The notes beneath the pieces were generated by a model, which made no database searches, had not been told where the DNA came from, and saw only the letters and a list, made by a program, of their open reading frames with translations. 64,000 nucleotides of DNA, taken from NCBI GenBank assembly GCA_963791325.1, contig CAWBRU010000021.1, positions 124,001 to 188,000 of the forward strand, written 5' to 3'. Origin of the DNA: JBEVJK01 sp963791325 (GTDB lineage: Bacteria > Pseudomonadota > Alphaproteobacteria > Rhizobiales > Rhizobiaceae). Below, one piece after another: positions 9,043 through 17,584 of this stretch. Every line of letters starts with the position of its first letter. Within the stretch, counting starts at the first letter, position 1. Both the position numbers and the translations under genes were made by a program.

Positions 9043-9164
9043 AGATTGCGCTTCAACAGCCGCAATCCTTCAAAACAGAAGCTTCACCCGCAAACCGACC
9101 CGCCAAATGCCGCGTCAGCGGCTTCGTTCAATCCCAACGATTCAATTAATCCGTGAACCGCAGA

Positions 9165-9343
9165 TTCAGCAGGTGGGCCGCGGGGTCCGGCCAGCGCCGG
9201 GCAAAACCGAGTGCGTCATTCTCGATTTCTCCGGCATCACGCTGCGCCACGGTCCGATCGACGCGCCGATCCTCGCCGACCTGCCTTGGTGGTTCGAGCC
9301 GTGCAATCGCGAATTCAACACTTCTACCCACCGCAAGACGTAA
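9165..9343 (+). pseudogene. 3' remnant of the interrupted SF2 helicase gene
   Basis: Directly after the IS630 right end the frame reads QQVGRGVRPAPGKTECVILD, which is helicase motif VI and its flank. It continues the N-terminal fragment that stops at 5590 in LMRPTWSPAL. It then runs to a stop at 9343 with a tail (WWFEPCNREFNTSTHRKT) that may be original or scrambled. No separate start exists. Confidence 0.8.
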
Positions 9344-9435
9344 GCATCAGCAAATCCCTCTATTGACGTGGGAAAATTCTTGCCTTTGATTGACGTTGCC
9401 AACAAGATCTCGCTTAGCAATCTAGGTCTCGAACG

Positions 9436-10095
9436 ATGGCGGGCTTCGTAGACATTCTTGAACACGTTCTGGTGCCGCTTGCATGGCCATTGCTGGCAGC
9501 TGTGCTCTTGTGGCGACTTTTTCCATTGGCTGTGCGTGTGATAACGTCGAGGAGTTTTGCTCTAAAATTTGCCGGTGTTGAAATAAGCGTTCAAGAGGCA
9601 ACCGAGCAGATAAACGTTCAGCTTCAAGATCTTAAAGAGCAAGTGATTGAACTTAGGAAATATTCCGGACATTTCGATAGCCATCGCCCACCTGTTTCAG
9701 CCAAGGATGACATACCTAAGACAATCTTGTGGGTGGACGATAGGCCAGCAGCCAATGCAATGGAACGCTCTCAGCTCGAAGATCGCGGGTATACGATAAT
9801 ACAAGCTGTTTCCACACAAGATGGGATGGTCAAACTAGCGGGCGACCGAGTCGGTTTGATTATCTCTGATATGGGACGAACAGAGAATGGTATATATGTC
9901 CCACAAGCCGGAATCATATTTCTAAAAGCGGCGCGAGAAGCCGGATACAATCAGCCGTTTATGGTTTACTCTACCAAGAAATACCTTGAGAGAAATGACG
10001 CTTCGGTAAAGGACCATCACGGAGATGGTGCAACGGCCTCGCCCACTGACCTGTTGGAGTGGATAGAAGGGCACTTCGTTCAAGCGGAAAGGTAA
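9436..10095 (+). CDS. Membrane-anchored stand-alone receiver-domain protein
   Basis: The 219-residue protein has one N-terminal membrane segment (about residues 15-37), a short coiled-coil-prone linker (about 48-75) and a receiver-like C-terminal domain (about 94-215). Canonical receiver residues are present: acidic pair D101-D102 (WVDDRP), candidate phospho-acceptor D145 (IISDMGR), switch residue T180 and conserved K181. No output domain follows. The gene is clearly more AT-rich than its neighbours and intact, unlike most nearby genes. It may sense or compete for phosphoryl groups, or act in a defence-like role; no partner kinase lies near. Confidence 0.7.
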   Translation: MAGFVDILEHVLVPLAWPLLAAVLLWRLFPLAVRVITSRSFALKFAGVEISVQEATEQINVQLQDLKEQVIELRKYSGHFDSHRPPVSAKDDIPKTILWVDDRPAANAMERSQLEDRGYTIIQAVSTQDGMVKLAGDRVGLIISDMGRTENGIYVPQAGIIFLKAAREAGYNQPFMVYSTKKYLERNDASVKDHHGDGATASPTDLLEWIEGHFVQAER

Positions 10096-10256
10096 GCTGG
10101 TGAGAGTCAAAAACCGCGAACGAGGGCCGAGACCACGCATCGGCCGTTCTCGTCGGCATGCGCCAGCCCTTCCTAATGAAGTGGACGCGGGAGCGCAGCC
10201 AAGTCGTCGGGAGCACCCTGGTAACGCGGACGCCTTCGGGCCCTCACGGGCGTCGG

Positions 10257-10534
10257 AGACGTGTGCGACAGCCGCGGCGAACCTTGAGGTAGGTGGCGCC
10301 GATCCACAAATTCGCCCAATCGCCTTCGATCGGCCGTTCGAGAAAAGCTCTCACTTTGCGATCGATTCCCTCGCACAGGCCAGAGACCTGGCTCTTTGAG
10401 AGGCCGGTCACGCCCATCCTTTTGACCATATCGTAAACCGATCGCGTCGACAGGCCCTGGAAATGGGCTTCTAGATGAGCGCCGTCACTGCCTTCTCGGC
10501 CCTGCGGGGCGGCTCCAGAAGGTTTGGGGAGTAG
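10257..10534 (-). pseudogene. IS256-family transposase fragment
   Basis: The minus strand reads LSTRSVYDMVKRMG, LSKSQVSGLCEGIDRKV and RPIEGDWANLWIGATYLKV, the start of the IS256 transposase catalytic region. The first catalytic Asp of the usual WIDATYVKV is replaced by Gly. Both ends of the gene are missing (normal length about 400 residues). The fragment abuts the damaged 5' end of the MT-A70 gene and may have truncated it. Confidence 0.8.
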
Positions 10535-10619
10535 GATCCCTTCCTCAGCTTGGGTTCCGCAACTCGACCGTGCGCGCACGCGTCTGACAACCCCTCTCGC
10601 GATAACCTGTTGCGCCGGG

Positions 10620-11110
10620 CCATCCTCAGTGGGCTCTCGCCACAAGCGGCGCCGGTCTGGCATGGATCGGGCAGCGCGAACCATTACCCGACCGCCAGCG
10701 TGGAACAGATCGCCGCCTGCCGCCGCCAGGAAGCCGACGATGCAGTGTTGTTCCTGTGGGCGACCGTGCCGATGCTGCCCGAGGCTTTGCAGGTGCTGAC
10801 CGCCTGGGGCTTCGCGTACCGGTCGCAGCTGGCTGGATCAAAGATCGCATCGGCATCGGCTACTGGGCGCGAAGTCGCCACGTGCTGCTCCTCATCGGCA
10901 CGTGCGGCCGGATCCCGGCACCGGCACCCGGCACCCAGCCGAATTCGGTCATTGCCGCATCAGTCGGCCGCCATTCGGAGAAGCCGGAGTGCCTCCACAA
11001 GCTGGTCGAGAGGCTCTTTCGAGCCTGCCCAAGCTAGAGATGATTTCCCGGGCAGGCGCAGCCGGGCTGGGACGCCTGGGGGCGGAGGCGGGGATGTTCG
11101 CTGGTATCGG
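10620..11110 (+). pseudogene. Phage MT-A70-type adenine methyltransferase remnant
   Basis: Pieces of an MT-A70 protein are readable across three frames: HYPTASVEQI and AVLFLWATVPMLPEALQVL (to about 10830), then WIKDRIGIGYWARSRHVLLL with SEKPECLHKLVERLF (to about 11030), then PKLEMISR. The position of the DPPW catalytic motif, near 10625, reads PQW instead. Intact members methylate adenine in DNA, usually to protect phage DNA. At least two frameshifts and loss of the 5' end make it non-functional. Confidence 0.7.
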
Positions 11111-11554
11111 GAGGTTCCCCTCCAGCATGCCGGACGAAGCCGGGAACGACGGATGATGCGGCCCGGCTGATAGATCGACCAGAATGACTGCGGGTCAGTA
11201 GCGCGTCACGTCGTGTTTCTTCGGAGCGGGCTCAGAGTGATTGCAGGTTCGGTCTCTCGGTGATAGTTGTCACCAAGTATATCTTATGTATTGATAAATG
11301 TAACCACGGGATTGCGTCATCGCATACAGATTATCTGACGGACTCGCGCAGTAAGGTCTTGAACTCGACTGGCCGCGGAGGTGAGCGAATGGGGCCGTTG
11401 CTTCGGCATGCCCCAAAGAAGAACCCGCTGTCCGGGCAGGGCGCAGCGGGCTCCATAAGCGCTAAGAAAGTTGGCTCTTCTAGCCTCAGCATAAGGCGCC
11501 TCGGAGCCCATCGGCAAGCCCCACCCGGCCAGATTTCTGGATGGGAGGGCCGAT
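11111..11554. other. Non-coding stretch with a local AT-rich patch
   Basis: No supported gene was found. A patch at about 11255-11330 is notably AT-rich and contains short inverted sequences around GATAGTTGTCACC, a possible promoter or operator region for the replication genes that follow. Confidence 0.3.
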
Positions 11555-11602
11555 GTGTCGCCAAGTCACAAAACTCAGCCACCTGGACAGTCCGAGAGAC
11601 CG

Positions 11603-11800
11603 ATGCGAAGCCGGGAACGGCTTCAATTTGGCGCCCGTGGGGGCGGACGGCCTATCCATATCGGCGGTCGCCACATCATTACGCTGTCGCCGCGGCAGGG
11701 CGGCGCCACCCTGTGGTCGCGCGAACTCGACGCCAAGGCGCTCGCAATCACATGTAGCACCGAGACGGTGCTGGCGCTGATTGCCGAGTTGCGGTCGTGA
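11603..11800 (+). CDS. Small hypothetical protein coupled to the primase gene
   Basis: A 65-residue protein (MRSRERLQFGARGGGRPIHI to TETVLALIAELRS) whose stop overlaps the GTG of the primase gene. The frame is also open further upstream, from 11555, but the later start gives the more natural protein. It looks like the small conserved proteins that precede primase genes in alphaproteobacterial phages. No domain was recognised. Confidence 0.5.
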   Translation: MRSRERLQFGARGGGRPIHIGGRHIITLSPRQGGATLWSRELDAKALAITCSTETVLALIAELRS

Positions 11801-12718
11801 GCGGACTCCAGGCTGCCGCGAGGGCCTTGGGCGGGGAGGTCGTCGGCCGAAGTATCGCGGCGCCCGGGCCGGGCCACAGTGCCGCGGATCGATCTCTGTC
11901 GGTATGGTTCGACGCCAACGGCAGTCTCGCCGTCAACACGTTTTCCGCTCGCGACAGCTGGTCCGACTGCATGGACTATGTCCGCGCCAAGCTCGGCTTG
12001 CCGGAGTTCCGGCCTGGCGGCCGCGACCGGATCGAAACAATGGTCCGAGATCGCTTCGACGACCCCGCTAGTCCGCGCATCGACCTGATCGCCGAGCGCC
12101 AGCGGGAGCAGGCCAAGATCGCCAGACTGTGGGCGAGCAGCGTCGATCCAGCCGGTACCAAGCTTCAGATGTATCTGACGTTGCGGGATCTGTGGCCGCT
12201 GCCCGAGGGCGTTGCCGGCCGGGTGATCCGCTACTGCCCGTCCTGTCCCTGGCGTGACGAGACTATGAAGAAGGTGATCCGCGTTCCGGCGATGCTGGCG
12301 CGCTATTCACCGATCGACGGCGATATCGATCCGGATGGCCCACCTCCCGCTGTGCATCGCACGCGGCTTGACCGGTTTAGGGGCAGGGACCGGAAGAAAG
12401 CCTACGGGAAGACCGCCGGGCTGATCATCAAGCTGACGCCCGACGCCGAGGTGGAGGGATCTTGGCATCACCGAGGGCATCGAGGACGGGCTCGCGGTGA
12501 TGCTGTCAGGCTGGGGCCCGGTGTGGGCGGCGACCGGCAGCGCCCTCGGCGGCTTCCCTGTGCTGCCCGACATCGACCTGACGATCTTCGGCGACCGCGA
12601 CGAGGCCGGCCGTACCATCGCGCTGAAGTGCGCTGCCCGCTGGGGCGTCCGGGCGCGCATCCTGCTGCCGCCTGCGGGTCGCAAGGATTGGAACGAGGCT
12701 TGGGCGGCACGGCGCTGA
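11797..12718 (+). pseudogene. Phage-type Toprim primase, one frameshift
   Basis: The N-terminal part (to about residue 225) resembles the DUF7146 domain of Toprim primases of phages and plasmids. After a one-base shift near 12460 the frame continues with the Toprim core: ITEGIEDGLAVML (catalytic Glu), TIFGDRDEAGRTIA (Asp pair) and GRKDWNEAW. Such proteins make RNA primers for phage DNA replication. It is 4 bp upstream of the helicase-like gene and overlaps the small gene before it, forming one replication operon. Removing the extra base would restore a protein of about 306 residues. Confidence 0.7.
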
Positions 12719-12722
12719 TCGC

Positions 12723-15135
12723 ATGGTCGCCCGGCTCGACGGTCTCTCCTGGGTCGAGGAGGTTGGCGAGCCCCTGGAGGTGCCGCTACCGGACGATCCT
12801 GCGTCCATCGCGACCGAGCTGCCCCCGACGGTCGAGCGTCCGGCCGAGACGCTGCGCCACGCCACGCTGGACGCGGCGGAGGCCGCCTTGGCGGCGCCGT
12901 TGGCGGTATTCTTCAAGCTGGCCGAGGCCGAGGCAGTGGCGGTCCAGAAGGCCCAGAAGCCCCCTGAGGCGAGCAAACTGCAACAGTTGGCGCTGAGCGA
13001 CTTCGGCGTCGGCAAATCGCGCGCGGCGCGCATGGCGGCGATCGGCTTTCTCCAGGGCAAGCAGGCTGGCCGTGGCGCGCCGAAGCTGTCTCGCCGGGTC
13101 GGCATCATGGTCGCCGATCTGCCGCTCGCCGATGAACTGGCCGCGGCGGCCAACCAGATCGTTCCGGGCATAGCGGTGGTGCGGCGCGGCGTCGAGGCAA
13201 ACGATCCCGAGGCGCCGGGTCAGACCATGTGCCGCCGTCTGGCCGACATGAAGGCCTGGATCGCCGCCGGTGGCCAGCCAGATGCCCTGTGCGCGCGTTG
13301 CGCGATGAACCCGCGGCGGCGCAACCAAGACACGCCCGAGGATCCCGGTGAACCCGGCGAACCGGTCGAGCATTGTGGCTACAAAAACCAGGATTTCCGC
13401 GGCCATCAGATCATCGTCATGGCTGGGCCCACGACGCTGACCGAAGCGCCATATCAATCTCTCAAACGGAAGCTGAAAGATGCGGCTGGCAAGGACATCA
13501 CCATGCCGGCCTTCGATGCGGCGATTGTCGACGAGCCGAAGCTGCTCAGCTGGCTGGGCGGAATGGAGGGGCGGGCAACGTATCTTGACGCCCGGGATGC
13601 TCGGCGGTGGCAAGCCACTGCGGCCACCAGAGGGTTTTGTAACCCGGGCCAAGCGGTGGGGGACGAAGGACTGGCAGCTACTCGACGACAAGCTTGAGCG
13701 GCTGACCAAATTCGTCGCCGACAGCATTGGCGGCTTGGCGCCGGGCGATTGGCGACCGGTGCGGCTTGACGAGCTGCGCAAGGTCGAACTTTCGGCAGAT
13801 GAATGGCGCAGGTGGCGGCGTCACCTGCTGGCATTGGTAGCCGAGCCGCCAAAGGACGCGACGTCGCTTACCGGAGACGAGCTGCGAGCCGCGCTGGAAC
13901 GATGGCTGACTTGGAACGGGGCGATCCTGACCCTGGCAAAGGCGTGCGAAGCGATGACCCAGGCGCTGGAGATGCGTGACGCTGGCGGCCGGCCCTACGG
14001 CGACAAGGACGAGCTGCCGCAGCTCCTCGTCCGCCGCGCAGGCGAGGGCGACAAATGGCCCTCTGGGCTCAGGCTGCAATGGCGCAAGCAGATCGCCGAG
14101 GGCTGGACAACGGTACCGATGCTGCTGCTCGATGCCACTGCCGAGCCGGATCTTCTGAGGCTCTCCTTCCCGCACCTCAAGCTGATCAGCGACAGCCGTG
14201 TCAAGCTGCCAGCGGCGGTTCAGGTGATGCAGGTGTTTGACCGGGCCTGCGCCTACAGCACTTGGTCGCCGAAACCGGAAAAAGTGGACATGAGCGAGCG
14301 GGGACTGGAGCGGCGCAGGAGTGTGCTCGCCCACATGCGACGAATGGCAGACACTGTCGACGTTGTTAGCGCCCTGGTTGGCACGGTCGGGCTGATCGTG
14401 CCGAAGGCGCTGGAGACGGAGCTGGAGCGCCATTGGGCGGAACGCGGCCACCGGCCTGATGGCCTTGTGATCGGCCACCACAACGGCATCTGCGGGTCCA
14501 ACAAATTCCAGCGGGTCAGGGTGCTCTTCATCGTGTCGCGGGCGTCGCAGACACCGCGCGAGGTCGAGGACATGGCCGAGCTGGTTCGGGGGCGGCGGGT
14601 GCAGCGGCTGCGTGCCGCGGGGCGATGGTTCGAGCGCGGCACCCGCCGCTACCTGATGCGCGATGGCACGGCCAGAGCGGCGCCACTCTCGGAGAGCCAC
14701 CCCGATCCCGATGTCGAGGCGGTGCGCAAGCAGATCGTCGACGCCGAGCTGGACCAGGGCGATGGCCGCGGCCGCGGCATTCGGCGGACGGTGGGGACGC
14801 CCCTGCTCCTCATGAAAATCGTGCCACAGCCGTCTGAGCGCACCGAGGTCGATCGGCTGGTCAGCCTCGACGAGGCGCTACCCTTCGACGCGATCGATGC
14901 GCTCGCCGCAAGAGGGGTGATTGTGCCGGTCTCGAACGCCAACAAGAAATCGCTGGAGGTGCTGGCGCAGGCGCTGGGGCTGGAGTGGGAGGCACTGCGC
15001 AAGCGGCTTCGGCAAAGGTCCTCACCTGGGAAAATTACCAAAGAAGATACAATACGTTTGGTAATTTTCCCAGGTGAGGACCACCCTGGAGGAGCGCCTC
15101 AAGGGGGCCGGCCAATGGCGAAGGTGGCGGATTAA
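12723..15135 (+). pseudogene. Large helicase-like phage replication protein with a four-cysteine cluster, one frameshift
   Basis: About 803 codons, with one base shift between 13565 and 13600. The first frame has a Walker A-like motif (DFGVGKS, ending at residue 99), cysteines at 170, 190, 193 and 218, then a Walker B-like AAIVDEPKLL (D270, E271). The second frame has MLLLDATAEPDLL (motif III-like) and VLFIVSRASQTPREVEDMAE (motif V/VI-like). Cysteines between Walker A and the DE box recall the iron-sulfur helicases of the XPD/DinG type; this comparison is inference. The gene follows the primase by 4 bp, as replication helicases do. The 3' end lies in a perfect inverted repeat. Confidence 0.6.
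15017..15082. repeat. Perfect 26-bp inverted repeat with 14-nt loop
   Basis: Left arm 15017-15042 (begins GGTCCTCACCTGGG) and right arm 15057-15082 (ends CCCAGGTGAGGACC) are perfectly complementary over 26 bp. It lies in the 3' end of the helicase-like gene, and the right arm contains the GTG start of the next small gene. As RNA it would be a very stable hairpin that hides that start. It has no T-tail of a normal terminator. Confidence 0.9.
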
Positions 15136-15259
15136 GTTAGACCTCCGTGCACGGTATTGGACGACCGTTGAGTTGAGGCGGGCGGACACGGTCGAGGCGG
15201 CGAGTGCCATCCTTGAGCGGGAGCGCATCGAGCCCGCCCTAATCGAGGCCGACCAGTGA
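15074..15259 (+). CDS. Small basic hypothetical protein
   Basis: A 61-residue protein (begins MRTTLEERLKGAGQWRRWRI, ends ERERIEPALIEADQ), with a GTG start inside the right arm of the inverted repeat. It overlaps the last 62 bases of the helicase-like gene in another frame. Codon positions look coding (strong G/C in third positions). No family was recognised; the position suggests a small replication or regulatory protein of the phage module. Confidence 0.5.
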   Translation: MRTTLEERLKGAGQWRRWRIKLDLRARYWTTVELRRADTVEAASAILERERIEPALIEADQ

Positions 15260-15626
15260 GAGCGGCGCCCGTTCTAGCTGGGCAATCTCCCTCACGCGCG
15301 TATGCGCGCGTTGATATTGGGCGCCTGCGTGACGTGCCGATGGGTCCTTAACATCACCGATTGCGTTGGGCAGCTGACAAACGTGTCCGCGCCGGCTCTA
15401 TCTGGCAGGGTGGCCGCTCAACATGCGCCGCCGTTAACGGGTTGTGTCTGAGCAGGCGCCGCTCAACATTGTGGTCGACGTTGTTTGGAGCGGCAGCGTG
15501 ACAGCGCCGCAGTTGGAACGGCGCGGCAGGGCCTTGCTGGCGCCTGCGGCCGATGGCGCGTGTTTGCTGTCAGCTGTTGTGAGATACCGGCCAGCCTGTC
15601 CGTGCGCGTCCTAGGCCGGTTTCTGT

Positions 15627-15783
15627 GACTTTCTCACGGCGCCCGCCTAGCGAAGCTTTGCGAGAACCGTTAGACGGGCGCGTGCCGGCGCCGAGTGCGA
15701 AGGGACGGCGGCCGGCAAGGTCTCAAAGGCCGCGCGCTGCCGTTTGTTCCGCGCGAGAGACTTTCTGACAGCGCCCGCCTAGC
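15627..15783. repeat. Pair of 25-bp near-identical direct repeats
   Basis: GACTTTCTCACGGCGCCCGC plus CTAGC at 15627-15651 and GACTTTCTGACAGCGCCCGC plus CTAGC at 15759-15783 differ at two positions and lie 132 bp apart. They are in the gene-free stretch downstream of the replication genes. Confidence 0.75.
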
Positions 15784-15891
15784 CTTGCTATTGCTGGAGC
15801 CTAGCTAGAAGGACGCCGGCCGAGCCTTGCGTTAGGGCGGCCCGGCAAATCTCAACTGTCGCAAGGCGGCGTTGTTCCGGCGCCTCTCAGG

Positions 15892-15923
15892 CGGCGGCGC
15901 TGTCAGCCGGCGGCGCTGTCAGC
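15892..15923. repeat. Tandem duplication of a 16-bp unit
   Basis: The unit CGGCGGCGCTGTCAGC occurs twice head to tail (15892-15907, 15908-15923). It could be an iteron-like protein-binding repeat or a simple slippage product. Confidence 0.7.
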
Positions 15924-16326
15924 CGCGCGGCCTTCTGTCCTAGGGGGCACCGAAACGACCGAGCTAGGCCCACGGCAAGTGGAGCCACCTAAGCGCATAC
16001 AGCACTGTGATGACCGCCAGCAGAGGAAGGAGCACCCTCAGCATCACCCGGAGCATATTACTGAACCCGAGGCACTGGGCGAAGTTCCGACCGATACTGG
16101 TAGAGAGTGTTGTCTGGACGGCACGGGGCCATTAGAAGCAGATTGGGCAGCGGGGGCCAACGGTGTGACGTGCATGTTCGCTACAGACCGACCGCCGCGT
16201 TTCCGCTGTCCACCAAGAGCAAAATTCTGGCAACGCTACGCTGGCGGTAGCCATCCTTGTTATTTGGATGCTGCTGCTTTGGCGGGTCTTCGGCCCTAAG
16301 CAGCGGTGAGATTTACCGAGGCTTTG

Positions 16327-16542
16327 TCAGCCCGCAATAGAGCGCGAGCAGCGCGGCCTCCGAGTGGTTGTGATCCATCTCGCGCGGCGCCCCTTGTCAG
16401 TGCCGAACAGCTTGGTCACACGCGCCTTTGCCGCCCTTTTGTCAGGCGGGGGAGGAGCGATCGCTTTCACGCTGGAGTGCGCCTGGAGCAGGGCTACCTT
16501 CCGCTTGGGAGCCTCGCTTACCGTGGCTAATAGTCTGGCCAT
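16327..16542 (-). CDS. Small hypothetical protein after the terminase gene
   Basis: A 71-residue frame (begins MARLLATVSEAPKRKVALLQ) starts 11 bp after the terminase small-subunit stop on the same strand. It is basic and proline-rich in the middle, without a recognised domain. It may be the damaged beginning of whatever followed the terminase gene; a large-terminase sequence is not recognisable. Confidence 0.3.
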   Translation of the reverse strand: MARLLATVSEAPKRKVALLQAHSSVKAIAPPPPDKRAAKARVTKLFGTDKGRRARWITTTRRPRCSRSIAG

Positions 16543-16552
16543 TCAGCGGAAA

Positions 16553-17005
16553 TCAGTGGCTGGGGTTCCCGGCACGTTTCGAGCTCCACTGCTGCCGCCA
16601 TTCCTCAACAGTCAGCTCGACCCGATCAGTTGGCATCGGTGCCGGCTTGGGGATCAAGTCAATGTTGACCTGGGTTTTCGGGTCTTTCAGTAAGCCGAGC
16701 ACCTTCGCCTTGCCGAGGATGGCGTTGACCTCGGCCGGCACATTCTTGCTTTGGATCGCTCGCTGTCGCGCCTCCTCCAGCTCTAAAAGTAGGCTCTCGG
16801 CAGTGGCGTTCAAGATGATCCGATGCTGGGCCTGGGCTTGGTCGATCAACGCAGCGATGCGCGGCTCCCGCGACATCCGCCGCGCCTCTGAAAGTGTCCC
16901 TCTGAAACCGCACGCGCGGTAGGCGTCGATAACCCTGGTGCCTGCGGCGACAAGTTCCGCAAACCGCTGGTGATGGCTGTCGATGTTTTTGAGCTTGTCT
17001 GGCAT
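16553..17005 (-). CDS. Phage terminase small subunit-like protein
   Basis: The 150-residue protein starts at MPDKLKNIDSHHQRF, preceded by AAGGAAC as ribosome-binding site; the frame is open further upstream but that part looks non-coding. The N-terminal half is a helix-turn-helix domain (HQRFAELVAAGTRVIDAYRA, then LSEARRMSREPRIAALI). A long helix follows (ESLLLELEEARQRAIQSKNV), as in small terminases that bind the packaging start site and form the ring that feeds DNA to the large subunit. No large subunit was found nearby, so packaging cannot be complete. Confidence 0.65.
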   Translation of the reverse strand: MPDKLKNIDSHHQRFAELVAAGTRVIDAYRACGFRGTLSEARRMSREPRIAALIDQAQAQHRIILNATAESLLLELEEARQRAIQSKNVPAEVNAILGKAKVLGLLKDPKTQVNIDLIPKPAPMPTDRVELTVEEWRQQWSSKRAGNPSH

Positions 17006-17404
17006 CAGCCAAGTTCCTTGAGGGGCTTTCCTAACCGAAGCTAGGGAGTGTACCAGTACTTGTGACGGCATCCATCGCGCGACAGATACCCGCCGCAAAG
17101 GCGCTCGTCGGCAACGCCGCCTTCGATGGTCATGGCATCCGGATCCACCGCCAAGCCGACGGCTTCGACGGGCATCGCCACGGCCTGCCGAACTGGCCAT
17201 CATCCCAGTGCCGACACAGGGAGCTTCAGATCTATCTGCATTTGGCGGGCTTTTGCTACTCACCCGCTATAGCCGAGCTGAACCACAATGATGGCCATCA
17301 TGCCGATCAGCGCCATAAGGAGAGCCAATCGATCGTCGCGATTGATCCCCAAATAAACGAGGCGTGGTTGCTAGCTCCTCAGCAAGGGGGTCCGATGGGT
17401 CTTA
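17006..17404. other. Stretch with only a possible tiny membrane protein
   Basis: On the minus strand near 17276-17370 a frame reads DRLALLMALIGMMAIIVVQL, a good membrane helix, but no convincing start or Shine-Dalgarno sequence precedes it. The rest appears non-coding. Confidence 0.3.
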
Positions 17405-17584
17405 CTACCTGCCAGCAGTTGCTTTCTCCTTCCGAACAATTGCGGTTATCGTTTTGACTTGGCTTCCAAGCCTTTCCTTGGTGTAAAGGCAGAGCACAAG
17501 ATCAGCAGCGAGAGTGGAAGGTCCCAGCCATTGATGATTGTGCTGTGTAGCGCGCTCAAAAGCGGCGGGCAAAGAGATCAACAC
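17405..17584 (-). CDS. Small hypothetical protein, coupled to upstream gene
   Basis: A possible 59-residue protein (GTG start, VLISLPAAFERATQHNHQWL to VRKEKATAGR) whose start overlaps the stop of the 131-residue gene. Composition is plausible and the overlap supports it, but no family is known. It belongs to the run of small minus-strand phage genes between 19.6 and 16.3 kb. Confidence 0.4.
   Translation of the reverse strand: MLISLPAAFERATQHNHQWLGPSTLAADLVLCLYTKERLGSQVKTITAIVRKEKATAGR

Larger units (their letters stand above)
6679..9133 (-). mobile_element. IS91-type element with a tyrosine recombinase gene
   Basis: The 16-bp sequence GATTGAACGAAGCCGC at 6679-6694 is repeated, inverted and perfect, at 9118-9133. 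Between the copies lie an IS91 Y1-type transposase and, upstream of it, a XerD-like tyrosine recombinase, both on the minus strand. Some IS91-family elements do carry such an accessory recombinase. Perfect terminal inverted repeats are not usual for IS91. The boundaries are an inference from the repeats and from the reappearance of IS630 sequence outside them. Confidence 0.7.
5591..9164 (-). mobile_element. IS630-family insertion sequence, itself split by an IS91-type element
   Basis: Inverted ends GCGGTTCACG (5595-5604) and CGTGAACCGC (9152-9161) bracket the block. The left junction is a TA dinucleotide, the target used by IS630 elements. The transposase genes lie in 5600-6548. A second element with its own inverted ends (6679-9133) sits inside, so only about 30 bp of the IS630 right end remain beyond it. 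The helicase reading resumes directly after the right end. The order of events is therefore clear: helicase gene, then IS630, then the IS91-type element. The outermost few bases are uncertain. Confidence 0.75.
15260..16326. other. About 1 kb without an assigned gene, with dispersed and tandem repeats
   Basis: No gene with support was found. The stretch holds a 25-bp near-repeat (15627-15651 and 15759-15783, two differences), a 16-bp tandem duplication (15892-15923) and several GCTGTCAG-like words. Two short membrane-helix reading frames may be relics of lysis-type genes: MLRVMLRVLLPLLAVITVLY on the minus strand near 15968-16060, and a plus-strand frame containing AVAILVIWMLLLWRVF near 16230-16310. 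Neither is convincing alone. Confidence 0.35.

Noticed and set aside
7168..9156. A 662-codon plus-strand frame across the IS91-type element
   Set aside because: Antisense of the transposase and recombinase genes, which have full catalytic motifs.
15627..15923. CRISPR-like array
   Set aside because: Only two copies of the 25-bp word and one tandem 16-bp duplication; no regular spacing and no cas genes.
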